A stretch of 64,000 nt of DNA, from assembly GCA_034421295.1 (NCBI GenBank), contig DAOUKM010000019.1, forward strand, positions 124,001 through 188,000. Reading direction: 5' to 3'. How positions within the stretch are numbered: the stretch's first letter is position 1; each line of letters begins with the position of its first letter. This DNA comes from CAUZIR01 sp034421295 (lineage in GTDB: Bacteria; Chloroflexota; Dehalococcoidia; Lucifugimonadales; UBA2962). A program made the translations under genes and the position numbers. The notes below the pieces were generated by a model, which ran no database searches, was not told where the DNA came from, and was given only the letters and a program-made list of their open reading frames with translations. Below, in pieces: positions 28,237 to 38,200 of this stretch.

Positions 28237-29283
28237 ATGACCGACCGGATAGGACAGCGAATAGTCTCGGGCGACACGCAAGAGGGCGATACCACCCTAG
28301 AAACTTCACTCAGGCCCAGGCGCCTTTCCGAGTACATCGGACAGAGCCGGGTGAAGGACAACTTGGACATTGGCATCAGGGCCGCCCTAAAGCGTGCCGA
28401 GCCCCTAGACCATGCCCTTGTCTACGGCCCGCCAGGTCTTGGGAAGACGACCCTTGCACACATTCTCGCTTCCGAGATGGGAGTGAGCATCAAGACTACG
28501 TCGGGTCCCGCCATCGAGCGGGCCGGTGACATGGTGGCGATGCTGACCGGGCTAAAGAAATTCGACGTGTTGTTCATCGACGAGATACATCGCTTGCCCC
28601 GGGTCGTCGAGGAGATCCTATATCCAGCCATGGAGGACTTTTTCGTCAGTTGGGTAATCGACAAGGGTCTAAAGGCGCGGTCCATGAACCTGTCAATTCA
28701 GCCCTTCACCCTCGTGGGAGCTACAACAAGGTACGGGATGGTCAGCGCGCCTTTACGAGATCGATTTGGGGCGGTTCACCGCCTAGATTTCTATGACGAC
28801 CAGGCGATGACTACGATCGTGACCAGATCGGCTCGCATCCTGGGCATTGAGGCAACTCACTCCGGGTGTGTCGAGATAGCGCGCCGGTCCAGGGGCACGC
28901 CCCGCATCGCCAACAGGCTGCTGAGACGGGTGCGCGACTACGCGCAGGTGGTCGCACAATCACACGTGACCGCCGAGGTCGCCCTAAACGCCCTTAGCCG
29001 CCTGGAGGTGGACTCTATCGGCCTTGACGAGATAGACCGACAAGTCCTGCTCTGCATCATCGAGAAGTTCGACGGCGGCCCCGTGGGCCTTGACACCGTG
29101 GCGGCCGCCATCAGCGAGGAGTCGGACACCATCGAGGAAGTCTACGAGCCGTTTCTCTTGCAATTGGGGTTCCTCGATAGAACGCCTAGAGGGCGCGTGG
29201 CGACGCGCCATGCCTACGCGCATCTAGGAATCGACTACACTCACGATGGCCCGGCTGATGCCGCCCAACCCGGGCTGTTCTAG
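28237..29283 (+). CDS. ruvB: Holliday junction branch-migration helicase RuvB
   Basis: 348 residues from ATG 28237 with a TGGGG element about 10 nt upstream; GTGs at 28225 and 28234 are alternatives. AAA+ motor: LRPRRLSEYIGQ near the N-terminus, Walker A GPPGLGKT (residues 64-71), Walker B FIDEIHRL, the arginine-finger/sensor region APLRDRFG, and a C-terminal winged helix. ruvA and ruvC are not in the window. Confidence 0.96.
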   Translation: MTDRIGQRIVSGDTQEGDTTLETSLRPRRLSEYIGQSRVKDNLDIGIRAALKRAEPLDHALVYGPPGLGKTTLAHILASEMGVSIKTTSGPAIERAGDMVAMLTGLKKFDVLFIDEIHRLPRVVEEILYPAMEDFFVSWVIDKGLKARSMNLSIQPFTLVGATTRYGMVSAPLRDRFGAVHRLDFYDDQAMTTIVTRSARILGIEATHSGCVEIARRSRGTPRIANRLLRRVRDYAQVVAQSHVTAEVALNALSRLEVDSIGLDEIDRQVLLCIIEKFDGGPVGLDTVAAAISEESDTIEEVYEPFLLQLGFLDRTPRGRVATRHAYAHLGIDYTHDGPADAAQPGLF

Positions 29284-29304
29284 GCCAGTGGAGGGAAACG
29301 CCCC

Positions 29305-29952
29305 TTGACAGGACAAAAGCCCGTGGTCAATTCGCCGCGGTCAGCAGTCAGTTCGTCACCTGACTTCAGGCCCGTCTCGGCTCGGAACCAGCGTTTGGCA
29401 AGGAGCAATCGGCCGGACTGGCATGAGTACTACATGGGAATTGCCGTAGCTGTCCGCGAGAGGGCCAACTGCCAGGGTTCGAAGGTCGGTGCAATTCTTG
29501 TAAGGGACAATCGCATACTGACAACCGGGTACAACGGAACGCCCCAGGGTATCGCCAATTGCGACGAGGGTGGATGCGAACGCTGCGCCGACCGGGATCG
29601 CTATCGCTCCGGTGAGGGCTATGACCTGTGCATATGTGTGCACGCTGAGCAAAACGCGCTGATCACCGCGGCCCGCTTCGGAATATCTGTGGAGGGATCC
29701 AGCATGTACACCACCCTCCAGCCGTGCTTCGGATGCAGCAAGGAACTACTGCAGGCCAGGGTCGCGGCGGTCCACTATTTGCACGAATGGACACCGGCCG
29801 ACGATCTTTTGCGGCCGGAACTCAGAAAGATTCACGCGCGATTTCCGAAAGGCATGAAGAGGGTCGAATTTGACGATCCCAGGGCGGAGTGGGCGGTGCC
29901 GTGGCTAAATGCCGGTGTCCGTCAGGAGATCACGTACGTTCCCCAGACGTAG
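29305..29952 (+). CDS. Deoxycytidylate (dCMP) deaminase family protein
   Basis: 215 residues from TTG 29305, with a GGAGG element about 8 nt upstream. It deaminates dCMP to dUMP for thymidylate supply; some relatives are annotated ComEB. Zinc site: CVHAEQNAL (His about residue 113, catalytic Glu) and PCFGC (about residues 140-145). A further Cys-rich insert CDEGGCERC near residue 92 is common in this group. The first 45 residues are non-conserved. It lies 21 bp after ruvB, probably co-transcribed. Confidence 0.9.
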   Translation: MTGQKPVVNSPRSAVSSSPDFRPVSARNQRLARSNRPDWHEYYMGIAVAVRERANCQGSKVGAILVRDNRILTTGYNGTPQGIANCDEGGCERCADRDRYRSGEGYDLCICVHAEQNALITAARFGISVEGSSMYTTLQPCFGCSKELLQARVAAVHYLHEWTPADDLLRPELRKIHARFPKGMKRVEFDDPRAEWAVPWLNAGVRQEITYVPQT

Positions 29953-29999
29953 CCAGTGCCGTCCGCGCCTGCTGACCGACTACGCATAAGGCCCTAGGT

Positions 30000-30005
30000 T
30001 ATAAT
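30000..30005 (+). promoter_or_regulatory. Candidate -10 box upstream of yihY
   Basis: A perfect TATAAT 39 bp before the YihY ATG. No good -35 is seen at 16-18 bp upstream. Confidence 0.35.
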
Positions 30006-30043
30006 CTACCGACGGCTGCCTATAGCCGTGCACGGGTCGCTCC

Positions 30044-30988
30044 ATGGCTATGTATTTTGCTCGTTTCGTGCTGTTCTGCGCTGACGCGCTTAACGACTTC
30101 ATGTACAAGAACTGCCCATACGTGGCAGGTGCGATCGCCTTCTACACGATGTTCTCCTTGTTCCCGCTATTTCTTGCCGTCGTGTCGATTCTGGGCTTCT
30201 TACTGGGACCGGAGGCGGAGCAGGCGGAATTGGTGGAGGAGATCGCGGCCGTAGTACCTGTTTCGAGTGAACTCATTGAGAACACCCTTCGAGGTATCGT
30301 CAGCGCGCGGGCAATAACTGGCGTCGCCGCAGTAATCGGCCTCATCTGGGCATCGACGGCGGCATTCGGCGCCATCCGCAAGGGCATAAATTACGCTTGG
30401 GGTATACGCAAGACCCGGCCCTTCCTGAGAGAGCGGGTCATGGATATAGGCTTGGTCGTGGGCGCGGCCCTCATAGTAGTCCTGCTTTTGTTCATCACGC
30501 CGGTGTTCGGCGTCCTGCGCGAGATCAGCGGACTGGTCGTCCCCGACTCGTTCCTCCAAAGCGAGTTCCTGTGGACCATCGCTACCAACCTTGTCTCGCC
30601 TGTCATTTCATTCACGATATTCGTCTTGCTCTACTACTTCATCCCCAACACGACCGTTCGTATGCAGGATGTCTGGCCCACCGCGTTGGGCGTGGCTGTA
30701 GCCTTTTGGGTGGTGAACTTGGGATTCGTCTGGTACGTGCAAACCTACCCCGTGCACAACGTTGTGTACGGTCCGGTTGGAGCCATCTTGGCCCTCCTGA
30801 CATGGGTCTACATATCCGCCATCATCCTCCTGTTCGGTGCCCTGCTCTGCTCCAGATACGCAGGGTATGTAGCGAACTACACGAATGTGGAGGGAACCAG
30901 CGGGGAAGGCCTCAGACTGATACTCTCGTCGGCTACACGGGTGCGGCTGAGGAGCGTTCGCGACCCATCGGCCGCATTCGTCGTGTAG
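30044..30988 (+). CDS. YihY/BrkB-family inner-membrane protein
   Basis: 314 residues with about six TM helices. The family signature GAIAFYTMFSLFPLFLAVVS is at the start of TM1 (about residue 28), and WASTAAFGAIRKGINYAWG follows near residue 105. A C-terminal GPVGAILALLTWVYISAIILL helix pair is also present. Once called ribonuclease BN by mistake; the true role is unknown. It ends 4 bp before the HtrA-like lipoprotein ATG, so the two genes are likely coupled. Confidence 0.9.
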   Translation: MAMYFARFVLFCADALNDFMYKNCPYVAGAIAFYTMFSLFPLFLAVVSILGFLLGPEAEQAELVEEIAAVVPVSSELIENTLRGIVSARAITGVAAVIGLIWASTAAFGAIRKGINYAWGIRKTRPFLRERVMDIGLVVGAALIVVLLLFITPVFGVLREISGLVVPDSFLQSEFLWTIATNLVSPVISFTIFVLLYYFIPNTTVRMQDVWPTALGVAVAFWVVNLGFVWYVQTYPVHNVVYGPVGAILALLTWVYISAIILLFGALLCSRYAGYVANYTNVEGTSGEGLRLILSSATRVRLRSVRDPSAAFVV

Positions 30989-30992
30989 GGTC

Positions 30993-32081
30993 ATGACCAT
31001 CAAGGCCATCCTCGGCCTGACAATTCTGGCCTTGCTGACACTATCGACCGGCGCATGCGCGCGGACGGCTCTCGCGCCGACCATGGCTGACGCGGCCGCC
31101 GAGACTCCCGTCAGCCCAACTCCCGTCAGGGAATCCTACGGGCAGCTACCCAACGGCAACGGATTACCTTCCATCGCCAGCCTCGTTGAACGCATTAGAC
31201 CGAGCGTCGTCTCCATCACCACCGAGGCTGTCCGCCGCGGGATGTTCCGCAACTTCACCGACGAAGGTGCAGGCAGCGGCATCATCATAAGGCCCGAGGG
31301 CCTGATCGCCACAAATGCCCACGTCATCAGCGGCTTCGATGGCATCCAAGTGCATCTGGACGATGGGCGAACATTCGATGCCGAGATCGTAGGTCAAGAT
31401 CTGATCAGCGATCTCGCCGTACTTCGCATCGAAGCTGAGGATCTGCCCCATCTAGTTCCCAGCGGATCGGACGCCCTGCGAGTTGGCGACTGGGTGCTCG
31501 CCGTCGGTAACGCCGTCGCCCTCAGGGGCGGCCCCACCGTGACCCTCGGCATCGTCAGCGGTCGAGACCGAACGATAACGACCGAATTGGGCCAATTGTT
31601 TGACCTGATACAGACAGACGCAGCCATCAACGCGGGCAACAGCGGCGGGCCATTAGTGGACCTGGACGGGAACGTGGTCGGGATAAACACGGCCATCATG
31701 CGCCAGGCTCAAGGAATCGGATTCGCGGTCAGTTCATATGTGGCGGTTCCGATTCTAGATTCACTGATTGAGAACGGCCGCTACATAAGACCCCTGATAG
31801 GTCTCACCGGAGCGGACGTCACGCCGGCACTCGGTCTCGACTTGGAAGAGGGTGTGCTGGTAACGAGCATGCCGCGGAGCGGCCCGGCTTATGGGGCCGG
31901 CATCCGCGTCGGAGACATCATCACCTCTCTGAACGGCATCCCGACTGCGGACATGCCGTCCTTCCTGACCACTCTATGGAGCTTTCGACCGGGAGACGAG
32001 ATCTCAGTGTCCTTCCAGAGCGGTGACAAGGCCCGCACGGTCAAGGTGACTCTCATCGAGCGCCCCAGTAGGAATCCATAG
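30993..32081 (+). CDS. HtrA/DegP-like serine protease lipoprotein
   Basis: 362 residues. Signal peptide with lipobox STGAC (Cys22), then a linker. The trypsin-like domain has the triad His110 (TNAHVI), Asp140 (ISDLAVL) and Ser217 (NAGNSGGPL). One PDZ domain follows from about residue 262 (LIGLTGADVTPALGLD...YGAGIRVGDIITSLNG). It would do protein quality control on the outer face of the membrane, anchored by lipid rather than by the usual N-terminal TM helix. It is in an operon with YihY. Confidence 0.92.
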   Translation: MTIKAILGLTILALLTLSTGACARTALAPTMADAAAETPVSPTPVRESYGQLPNGNGLPSIASLVERIRPSVVSITTEAVRRGMFRNFTDEGAGSGIIIRPEGLIATNAHVISGFDGIQVHLDDGRTFDAEIVGQDLISDLAVLRIEAEDLPHLVPSGSDALRVGDWVLAVGNAVALRGGPTVTLGIVSGRDRTITTELGQLFDLIQTDAAINAGNSGGPLVDLDGNVVGINTAIMRQAQGIGFAVSSYVAVPILDSLIENGRYIRPLIGLTGADVTPALGLDLEEGVLVTSMPRSGPAYGAGIRVGDIITSLNGIPTADMPSFLTTLWSFRPGDEISVSFQSGDKARTVKVTLIERPSRNP

Positions 32082-32128
32082 GCGGCCTGCGGGGAGCAAA
32101 CGGCGCTCTCAAATTCGGCTGATCGCCT

Positions 32129-33211
32129 TCAGGGCAGCCGGGGGATGACCTCTTGAGCGAGGAGTTCGTGAGAGTTGCGCCACACGTCTTCGGGCTTCCA
32201 CTCGTGGCCGGTGGTGACTAGAACTCCGAATCCGCCCACCTCCTCGTATAGCCGTCGAAGTTTCTCCTCCACCTCCTGTGGCCCACCCACAACCCAGACA
32301 TTGTCTACGAGGTACTCAAGAGTCACGTCGCTGTCCGACATGTCCGGATCGTTCTTGAGCTGCTGGATGCGGCCTGGAACCTTAGACAATATGCGCAGGA
32401 AGTAGCCCTCGAACGCCTTGCCAATCGAGCCCTCCAACGCCAGCTTGCGAGCCTCCCTGGCCGTGTCGGCGACGAATACGTCCCGCGCGATGCGCCAGAT
32501 CGCCCGGTCGGGCGGTTCTCTCCCGGCGCTCTGTGCCCCCCTTTCCACCGACTTCCACTGAGCCTTGACCCCCTCGGCTGGCAAGAAGTTAATGGAAATG
32601 GGAATCCATCCTCTACGACCGGCGATCTCCAGAGTCTTCGAATCCGGTCGAGAGCCCGCCACCGCTACAGGCGGATGTGGACGCTGGTAGGGCTTTACAT
32701 GAAACTCCATACCGAAATCGGCCATCGGTTCGGTGATGGTGAAATCCCAGTAGTCGCTCTTGTAACGGCCCGGTTTGGGATCGTCCCATAGCTGAAGCAC
32801 CATATCGACCGCCAGCCGCGCCATATCTCGGTAGGCTCCTTCAGAGGGGTCGAAGCCAGCCGCCACGATGTCCCCCGGGAACCCACACGGCCCAACCCCC
32901 CACATGAACCGCCCCTTGAGCATTTGGTCGAGTTGGGCGATCCGGTGGGCCAAATAGAAGGGATTGTGGCTGGGCATGCAGGTAACCCCGGTGCACAGCT
33001 TCATATAACGCGTCTCCGGGATCAGACGGGCCATCAGCAAGTCCGGCGACGGTATGTTTTCCCATGTGGACGTGTAGTGCTCTCCGAGCCAGGTCTCGTG
33101 GTAGCCCAGCTCGTCCAGGGCCGCAAGACGCTCGATGTCCATATCCAGTGTCTCGGCCCAACTGGCGGCCCCCGGAGGATGCAGGGGCATGGTGAAGTCA
33201 CCCAGCAGCAT
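32129..33211 (-). CDS. Luciferase-like (LLM) flavin-dependent oxidoreductase
   Basis: 360 residues, TIM-barrel bacterial-luciferase fold using FMN or F420. It has the family opening GDFTMPLHPPGAASWAETLD, the LGEHYTS strand, the VTCMPSHNPFYLAHRIAQLD segment and GRFMWGVGPCGFPGD (cofactor phosphate region). It shares its plan and several motifs with the gene at 33290 and is separated from it by 78 bp on the same strand: a tandem duplication. Substrate unknown. Confidence 0.88.
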   Translation of the reverse strand: MLLGDFTMPLHPPGAASWAETLDMDIERLAALDELGYHETWLGEHYTSTWENIPSPDLLMARLIPETRYMKLCTGVTCMPSHNPFYLAHRIAQLDQMLKGRFMWGVGPCGFPGDIVAAGFDPSEGAYRDMARLAVDMVLQLWDDPKPGRYKSDYWDFTITEPMADFGMEFHVKPYQRPHPPVAVAGSRPDSKTLEIAGRRGWIPISINFLPAEGVKAQWKSVERGAQSAGREPPDRAIWRIARDVFVADTAREARKLALEGSIGKAFEGYFLRILSKVPGRIQQLKNDPDMSDSDVTLEYLVDNVWVVGGPQEVEEKLRRLYEEVGGFGVLVTTGHEWKPEDVWRNSHELLAQEVIPRLP

Positions 33212-33289
33212 ATTTCTGCTTCGCTTCCTTCAAGCGGCCCGAGCCGGGTGAAGTCGACTCTTGGGAAGGCCCGGCCAACGCCAACCGAT

Positions 33290-34378
33290 TCAACATGGCT
33301 CCAGATCGGCCAACTGAGGCATGACCTCGTTCGCCAATAGCTCCATTGACCTCTGCCAATCCTCACGGGGCTCCCACTCGTGGCCCATGGCCAAGAGCAC
33401 GCCGAAGCCACCGACGTAGTCATACAGCTCCCGCAGTTGGGAGGCCACATCGTCAGGGCTTCCCACCACCCAGATGTTGTCCATGAAATAGTCGATGGTG
33501 ATGTCCTCGTCGGCCATCGACGGATCCTTTTTCATCAACTTGAACAGGTTGTAGCGTGCGAACGAGCGGAAAAAATAGTCCTGAAAGTCGCGCGGCATGG
33601 TTCCGGCCATCGCCTTTTCCCGTGCCTCCTCGGTCGTGTCGGCGACAAAGACCTCGCGAGCAATGCGCCACTGTGATCTGTCGGCCTTCCGGCCCGTTCG
33701 TGAAGCACCCTCCTCAACGGCCTCCCAGTGGGACGGCAGTTGATTCGACGGTACCAGGTTAATGCTCATCGGTATGTAGCCCCGCTCCCCTGCCAAATAG
33801 AGAGTCTCCGACTTGGGCGAGACGCCGGCTACGCCTATGGGTGGATGGGGCTTCTGGTAGGGCATCATGTGATACTTGACGCCCACCCAATCATCAGTCT
33901 CCGGGATGCTAAAGTCCCACCAGGGGGACGTGTATCGGCCCGGCTTGGGGTCCTCCCACAAACCCAGAACACAGTCGAGTGCCTCCCTGGTCATATTCCG
34001 ATTCTCGCCGCTCTGAAAATCGAATCCGAATACCTCGAAATCACCCGGGAATCCACCGGACCCTACCCCCCAGTAGAAGCGCCCTCGGGCCAAATTATCG
34101 AGCTGCGCGATGCGGTTGGCGATTACGAAGGGATTGTGGTTGGGCATGCACGTTACGCCCGTACCAAGAACGATGTTCTGAGTCATGCCCAGGGCCTTGG
34201 CCAAGAACAGGTCGGGGGCCGGGATATTCTCCCATACTGACGTAAAGTGCTCACCGACCCAGGCCTCGCGAAAGCCCAGCCTGTCTAGCGTGACAATCTG
34301 ATCTAGGTCGTGGTCCAGGGTTTCGGCATGCACCGATCCCGGGGGATGCAGTGGCATCGTGAAGTAACCCAGCTTCAT
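33290..34378 (-). CDS. Luciferase-like (LLM) flavin-dependent oxidoreductase, paralog
   Basis: 362 residues from ATG 34378, where the family N-terminus MKLGYFTMPLHPPGS begins; a longer in-frame extension to 34654 has no resemblance. Shared with the neighbour: GEHFTSVWENIPAPDLFLAK, VTCMPNHNPFVIANRIAQLD and GRFYWGVGSGGFPGD. Probably FMN-linked monooxygenase-like, substrate unknown. Transcribed before the 32129 gene. Confidence 0.88.
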   Translation of the reverse strand: MKLGYFTMPLHPPGSVHAETLDHDLDQIVTLDRLGFREAWVGEHFTSVWENIPAPDLFLAKALGMTQNIVLGTGVTCMPNHNPFVIANRIAQLDNLARGRFYWGVGSGGFPGDFEVFGFDFQSGENRNMTREALDCVLGLWEDPKPGRYTSPWWDFSIPETDDWVGVKYHMMPYQKPHPPIGVAGVSPKSETLYLAGERGYIPMSINLVPSNQLPSHWEAVEEGASRTGRKADRSQWRIAREVFVADTTEEAREKAMAGTMPRDFQDYFFRSFARYNLFKLMKKDPSMADEDITIDYFMDNIWVVGSPDDVASQLRELYDYVGGFGVLLAMGHEWEPREDWQRSMELLANEVMPQLADLEPC

Positions 34379-34874
34379 TTTCTTCTGTCCCAACCTCCGG
34401 TTAGTGATCTCAGGGTCCGAACCAGGATGGCGATCCATGCCCCGCGTGCGAGTGCCGGCAGGGAACTTGGCCCGGACCCCCGCCTTGTGGCTTGTGCCGC
34501 CACTGCAAGCCGGACAGGGGTGCCATAACGGACTCGGCGGCGTCGGCAGTATATGGCATGAAAGACTGCTCCGCGAGTTGGGGACGCACTGCGCGCCGGC
34601 GGCGGCACCCTGCGAACCCACGGCGGCACACAAATGTGGCAAAAGGCCAACCATTCCGCATCAAGCTCGGCTGAATCCACCAGATCCATCAGCTCAAATG
34701 AGTTGCGGACGATCAGGCGAATCATGGCCCAGCCCGGCGGCTTGCCTACGGTAGGTGCTGCGGTTGACTAGAGACCCACCATTTGCCACGACGGTCTCCT
34801 GTCGGAGGTCCTCCACTGAGGCGGTCTGGTTTTCCCCGCCATCCCTAGTACGGGACAGCCGCGCCCGTGCTTGC
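34379..34874. other. 500-bp intergenic region without a supported gene
   Basis: No gene found. Minus-strand frames here are Arg/Pro/Ser-rich extensions of the oxidoreductase frame or shadows. The rightmost part leads into the ileS promoter. Confidence 0.4.
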
Positions 34875-34903
34875 TTGACCCGCCCCGAGTGACCATCTAA
34901 TCT
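34875..34903 (+). promoter_or_regulatory. Promoter of ileS leader
   Basis: TTGACC (34875-34880), a 17-nt spacer and TAATCT (34898-34903), just ahead of stem I of the T-box. Modest -10. Confidence 0.45.
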
Positions 34904-34909
34904 GATTCG

Positions 34910-35180
34910 ACAGGCCTTGACGGAGACGAGTAGGCTCGTTTAGGTCGCCGAGCGAGTCCGGTGCGGTGTGAGCGGACGCGATCCGGCGGGCCGGAAATCA
35001 CTCCCGAGCTGCGGACCGAAACCGGGGCAACTACTCCAGCACTAGGCTCCGCCGCCTTGGCCCCTCGTTAACGGGGCCCGGCATCTATGGTGTCGACCAA
35101 GCGCCCCAATTACCGTTGGGGAAATAGGGTGGTACCGCGGGAATCGACGCCCGTCCCTTGCAAGGGACGGGCGTCTTGCT
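34910..35180 (+). promoter_or_regulatory. T-box leader, isoleucine (AUC) specifier, upstream of ileS
   Basis: Stem I occupies about 34910-35010, with GGTGCGGTGTGAGC resembling the terminal-loop motif. The specifier loop reads GAA-ATC-ACTCCC, placing AUC (isoleucine) at 34997-34999. The T-box AATAGGGTGGTACCGCGG is at 35123-35140, with TGGT to pair with tRNA ACCA. Uncharged tRNA-Ile should antiterminate and raise IleS synthesis. An Ile specifier before ileS is the expected match. Confidence 0.9.
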
Positions 35181-35182
35181 TT
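35146..35182 (+). terminator. Intrinsic terminator of the ileS T-box
   Basis: GACGCCCGTCCCTT and AAGGGACGGGCGTC form a perfect 14-bp stem (35146-35175), followed by TTGCTTTG. The T-tract is interrupted, so termination may lean on stem strength. Confidence 0.8.
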
Positions 35183-35204
35183 GTGCAGGTGAGGAAAAAG
35201 CAAC

Positions 35205-38200
35205 ATGTTTGATCCGGTCAACTCCAAGGTCGACTTGGTCGCTCTTGAACACGATGTTCTGGACTGGTGGCGGCGGCACGACACCATTCAGAAATACCTG
35301 CATCGAAACGACGGCTCAAGCGAGCGATTCTCTTTCATCGATGGCCCCATAACGGCCAACAACCCCATGGGCGTCCACCACGCATGGGGACGTATGTACA
35401 AGGACCTCTTTCAACGCTTCAAGACGATGCAGGGATTTCGGCAGAGATATCAAAATGGCTTCGACGGTCAGGGCCTGTGGATAGAGGTGGAGGTGGAGAA
35501 AGAACTGGGCTTCAAATCGAAACGGGACATAGAGGCGTTCGGCATCGACAAGTTCGTCGAGCTGTGCAAAGAGCGGGTGCTCAAGTTCAGCAGCATACAG
35601 ACTGAGCAGTCCAAGAGGCTCGGCTACTGGATGAATTGGGCTGACTCGTATCACACGATGTCCGATGAGAACAACTACACGATCTGGCTGTTTCTTAAGC
35701 GTTGCCACGAGAGGGGTTGGCTCTATGAAGGCAGGGATGTCATGCCCTGGTGCCCGCGCTGCGGCACCGGTCTGTCAGAGCATGAGATAGTTACGGAGGG
35801 CTACCAAGAGATCGTTCATCCGGGTTTGTTCGTACGTTTCCCCATCACCCGCGGGGACGACGGAAACCCCGACCGCGAATCGCTTCTGGTCTGGACGACC
35901 ACGCCCTGGACTCTAACGTCCAACGTCGCTGTCGCCGTCAACCCGGACATAACCTACGTAAAGGTCAGTGCAAAGGCGGGCGAACCCGGGTCCAATGATG
36001 ACTCCGCATCTGGCTCCAAGGCACAGACGGAGATCCTCTACCTCGCAAAGAGTCGACTCTCACAATCGGTCACCGCCCCTCATGAAGTGCTAGGTGAGTT
36101 CCCTGGAAGTCAACTCGTCGACCTCACCTACCATGGTCCCTTTGACGAACTTCCAGCGCAGCAGGGGGTAAGCCACAAGGTCGTCGCCTGGAAAGAGGTC
36201 AGCGAAGACGAGGGAACAGGCATTGTCCATATCGCCCCCGGGGCCGGGAAGGAGGACTTTCAGTTGGGCAAAGAGCTCAACCTGGCGGTGCTGGCCCCAC
36301 TTGACGAATTTGGCGACTTTGTCGACGGCTTTGACTGGCTTACCGGCCTGAGTGTCTACGACGTTAACGAGCCTATCTACGCTTCCCTCCAGCAGAAGGG
36401 AGCCCTTTATCGACTAGAGCCCTACAGGCATCGCTATCCGGTCTGCTGGAGGTGCCAGTCTGAGTTAGTGTTCCGGCTGGTAGACGAGTGGTTCATATCA
36501 ATGGGCGAACTCCGTCACTCCATCGCCGACGTAACCCGCAAGATCAAGTGGATACCCGAATTCGGCCTGTGGCGTGAGTTGGATTGGCTCCAGAGCATGG
36601 ACGACTGGATGGTGTCCAAGAAGCGTTACTGGGGACTGGCGCTGCCCATCTTCAAGTGCACCTGCGGCCATTTCGAGGTGATTGGCTCAGAAAACGAGCT
36701 GAAGGAGCGCGCGGTAGAGGGATGGGACGAATTCGAAGGACACTCGCCGCACCGTCCCTGGGTGGACGCCGTCAAGATCGGCTGTGGCAAATGCGGGAAG
36801 GCCGTCTCGCGCATTGCAGACGTGGGCAATCCCTGGCTCGACGCCGGTATCGTTCCCTTCTCCACTCTCGGATACCGCCACAACCGCGACCAATGGGCAA
36901 AGTGGTTCCCAGCCGATTGGATATCGGAATCGTTTCCGGGCCAGTTTCGCAACTGGTTCTACTCGTTGCTGACTATGAGTACGGTGCTTGAGGGAGTAGA
37001 GCCTTTCAGGTCCGTCTTCTCGTACGCGCTGATGCGGGACGAGAGGGGCGAGGAGATGCACAAATCCAGGGGGAACGCCATATGGTTCGAGGAGGCTGCC
37101 GAGAAGATGGGCGTCGACACGATGCGGTGGTTGTACGCGCGTCAAAACCCAGCTGCGAACCTAAATTTTGGCTACGGAGTGGCGGACGAGGTACGCCGAC
37201 AGCTGCTGATCCCTCTGTGGAACGTTTACTCGTTCTTTGTCACCTACGCAAATATAGACGGCTACGACCCTACCCGCTCCCAAGCGCCGCATAAGGCGGA
37301 GCGCGGGGAGCTAGACCGATGGATAATCTCCGAGCTCAACGAACTGGTAGCCGATGTCACAGAGGACTTGGAGCAATACCAGCCAGATGCCGCGGCGCAC
37401 CGGGTCGAATCGTTCGTCGGCTACCTTTCCAACTGGTACGTCAGGCGCAGCAGGCGCCGCTTCTGGAAGGCCGGCGTGCTCGGCGAGGGTGCGGACGACC
37501 TCGATAAGCTGTCCGCATATTCGACCCTCTACGAGTGTTTGGTAACCCTGATAAGGCTGGTCGCGCCCTTCATGCCATTTGTTACGGAGGCCATCCATCG
37601 CAACCTAGTGGACCCGGTGGACGGTGCCTCCGAGAGCGTTCACCTAGCGGACTACCCCAGGGCACACCGTGACCTTATCGACCGACGCTTGACGGACGCG
37701 ACTCGGCTGGCAATGACTCTGTCCAGCCTTGGACGTGCCGCCAGAAGCAAGGCAGGCATCAAGGTCCGACAGCCCGTGGCCGCGGCCCTGATCGGCCTAC
37801 GTACATCCGACGAGCGCCAACTGCTGTCCGAGGTCTCCCTCCAGGTCCGAGAGGAGCTCAACGTCAAAGAGGTGAGGGTCACCGAAGACCACACGGGAGT
37901 GATGTCCCTCACGGTAAGGCCCAACCTTCCCGTCCTAGGCAAAAGGTACGGTGCAGCGGTCAGGGACATCCGACAGGCCCTGGCGAGCTTGGATCCCTTC
38001 GAGGTGCACGCCACGGTCAGCGCAGGCAGGACACTCAAAGTCGCTGGCCATGAACTTGACCCGGAGGAAGTGCTCATCACCGCCGGCGACCGGGTAGGGT
38101 TCTCGGTAGCCTCTGAAGACGGCTACTCCGTAGCAATCGAGACGAACCTGACGACCGAATTACTCGCAGAAGGTACGGCGCGCGAGATAGTGCACCGCAT

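Noticed and set aside
34379..34725. Minus-strand frames upstream of the 33290 oxidoreductase
   Set aside because: The extension has Arg/Pro/Ser-rich composition, no RBS and no family match, and the conserved N-terminus begins at 34378.
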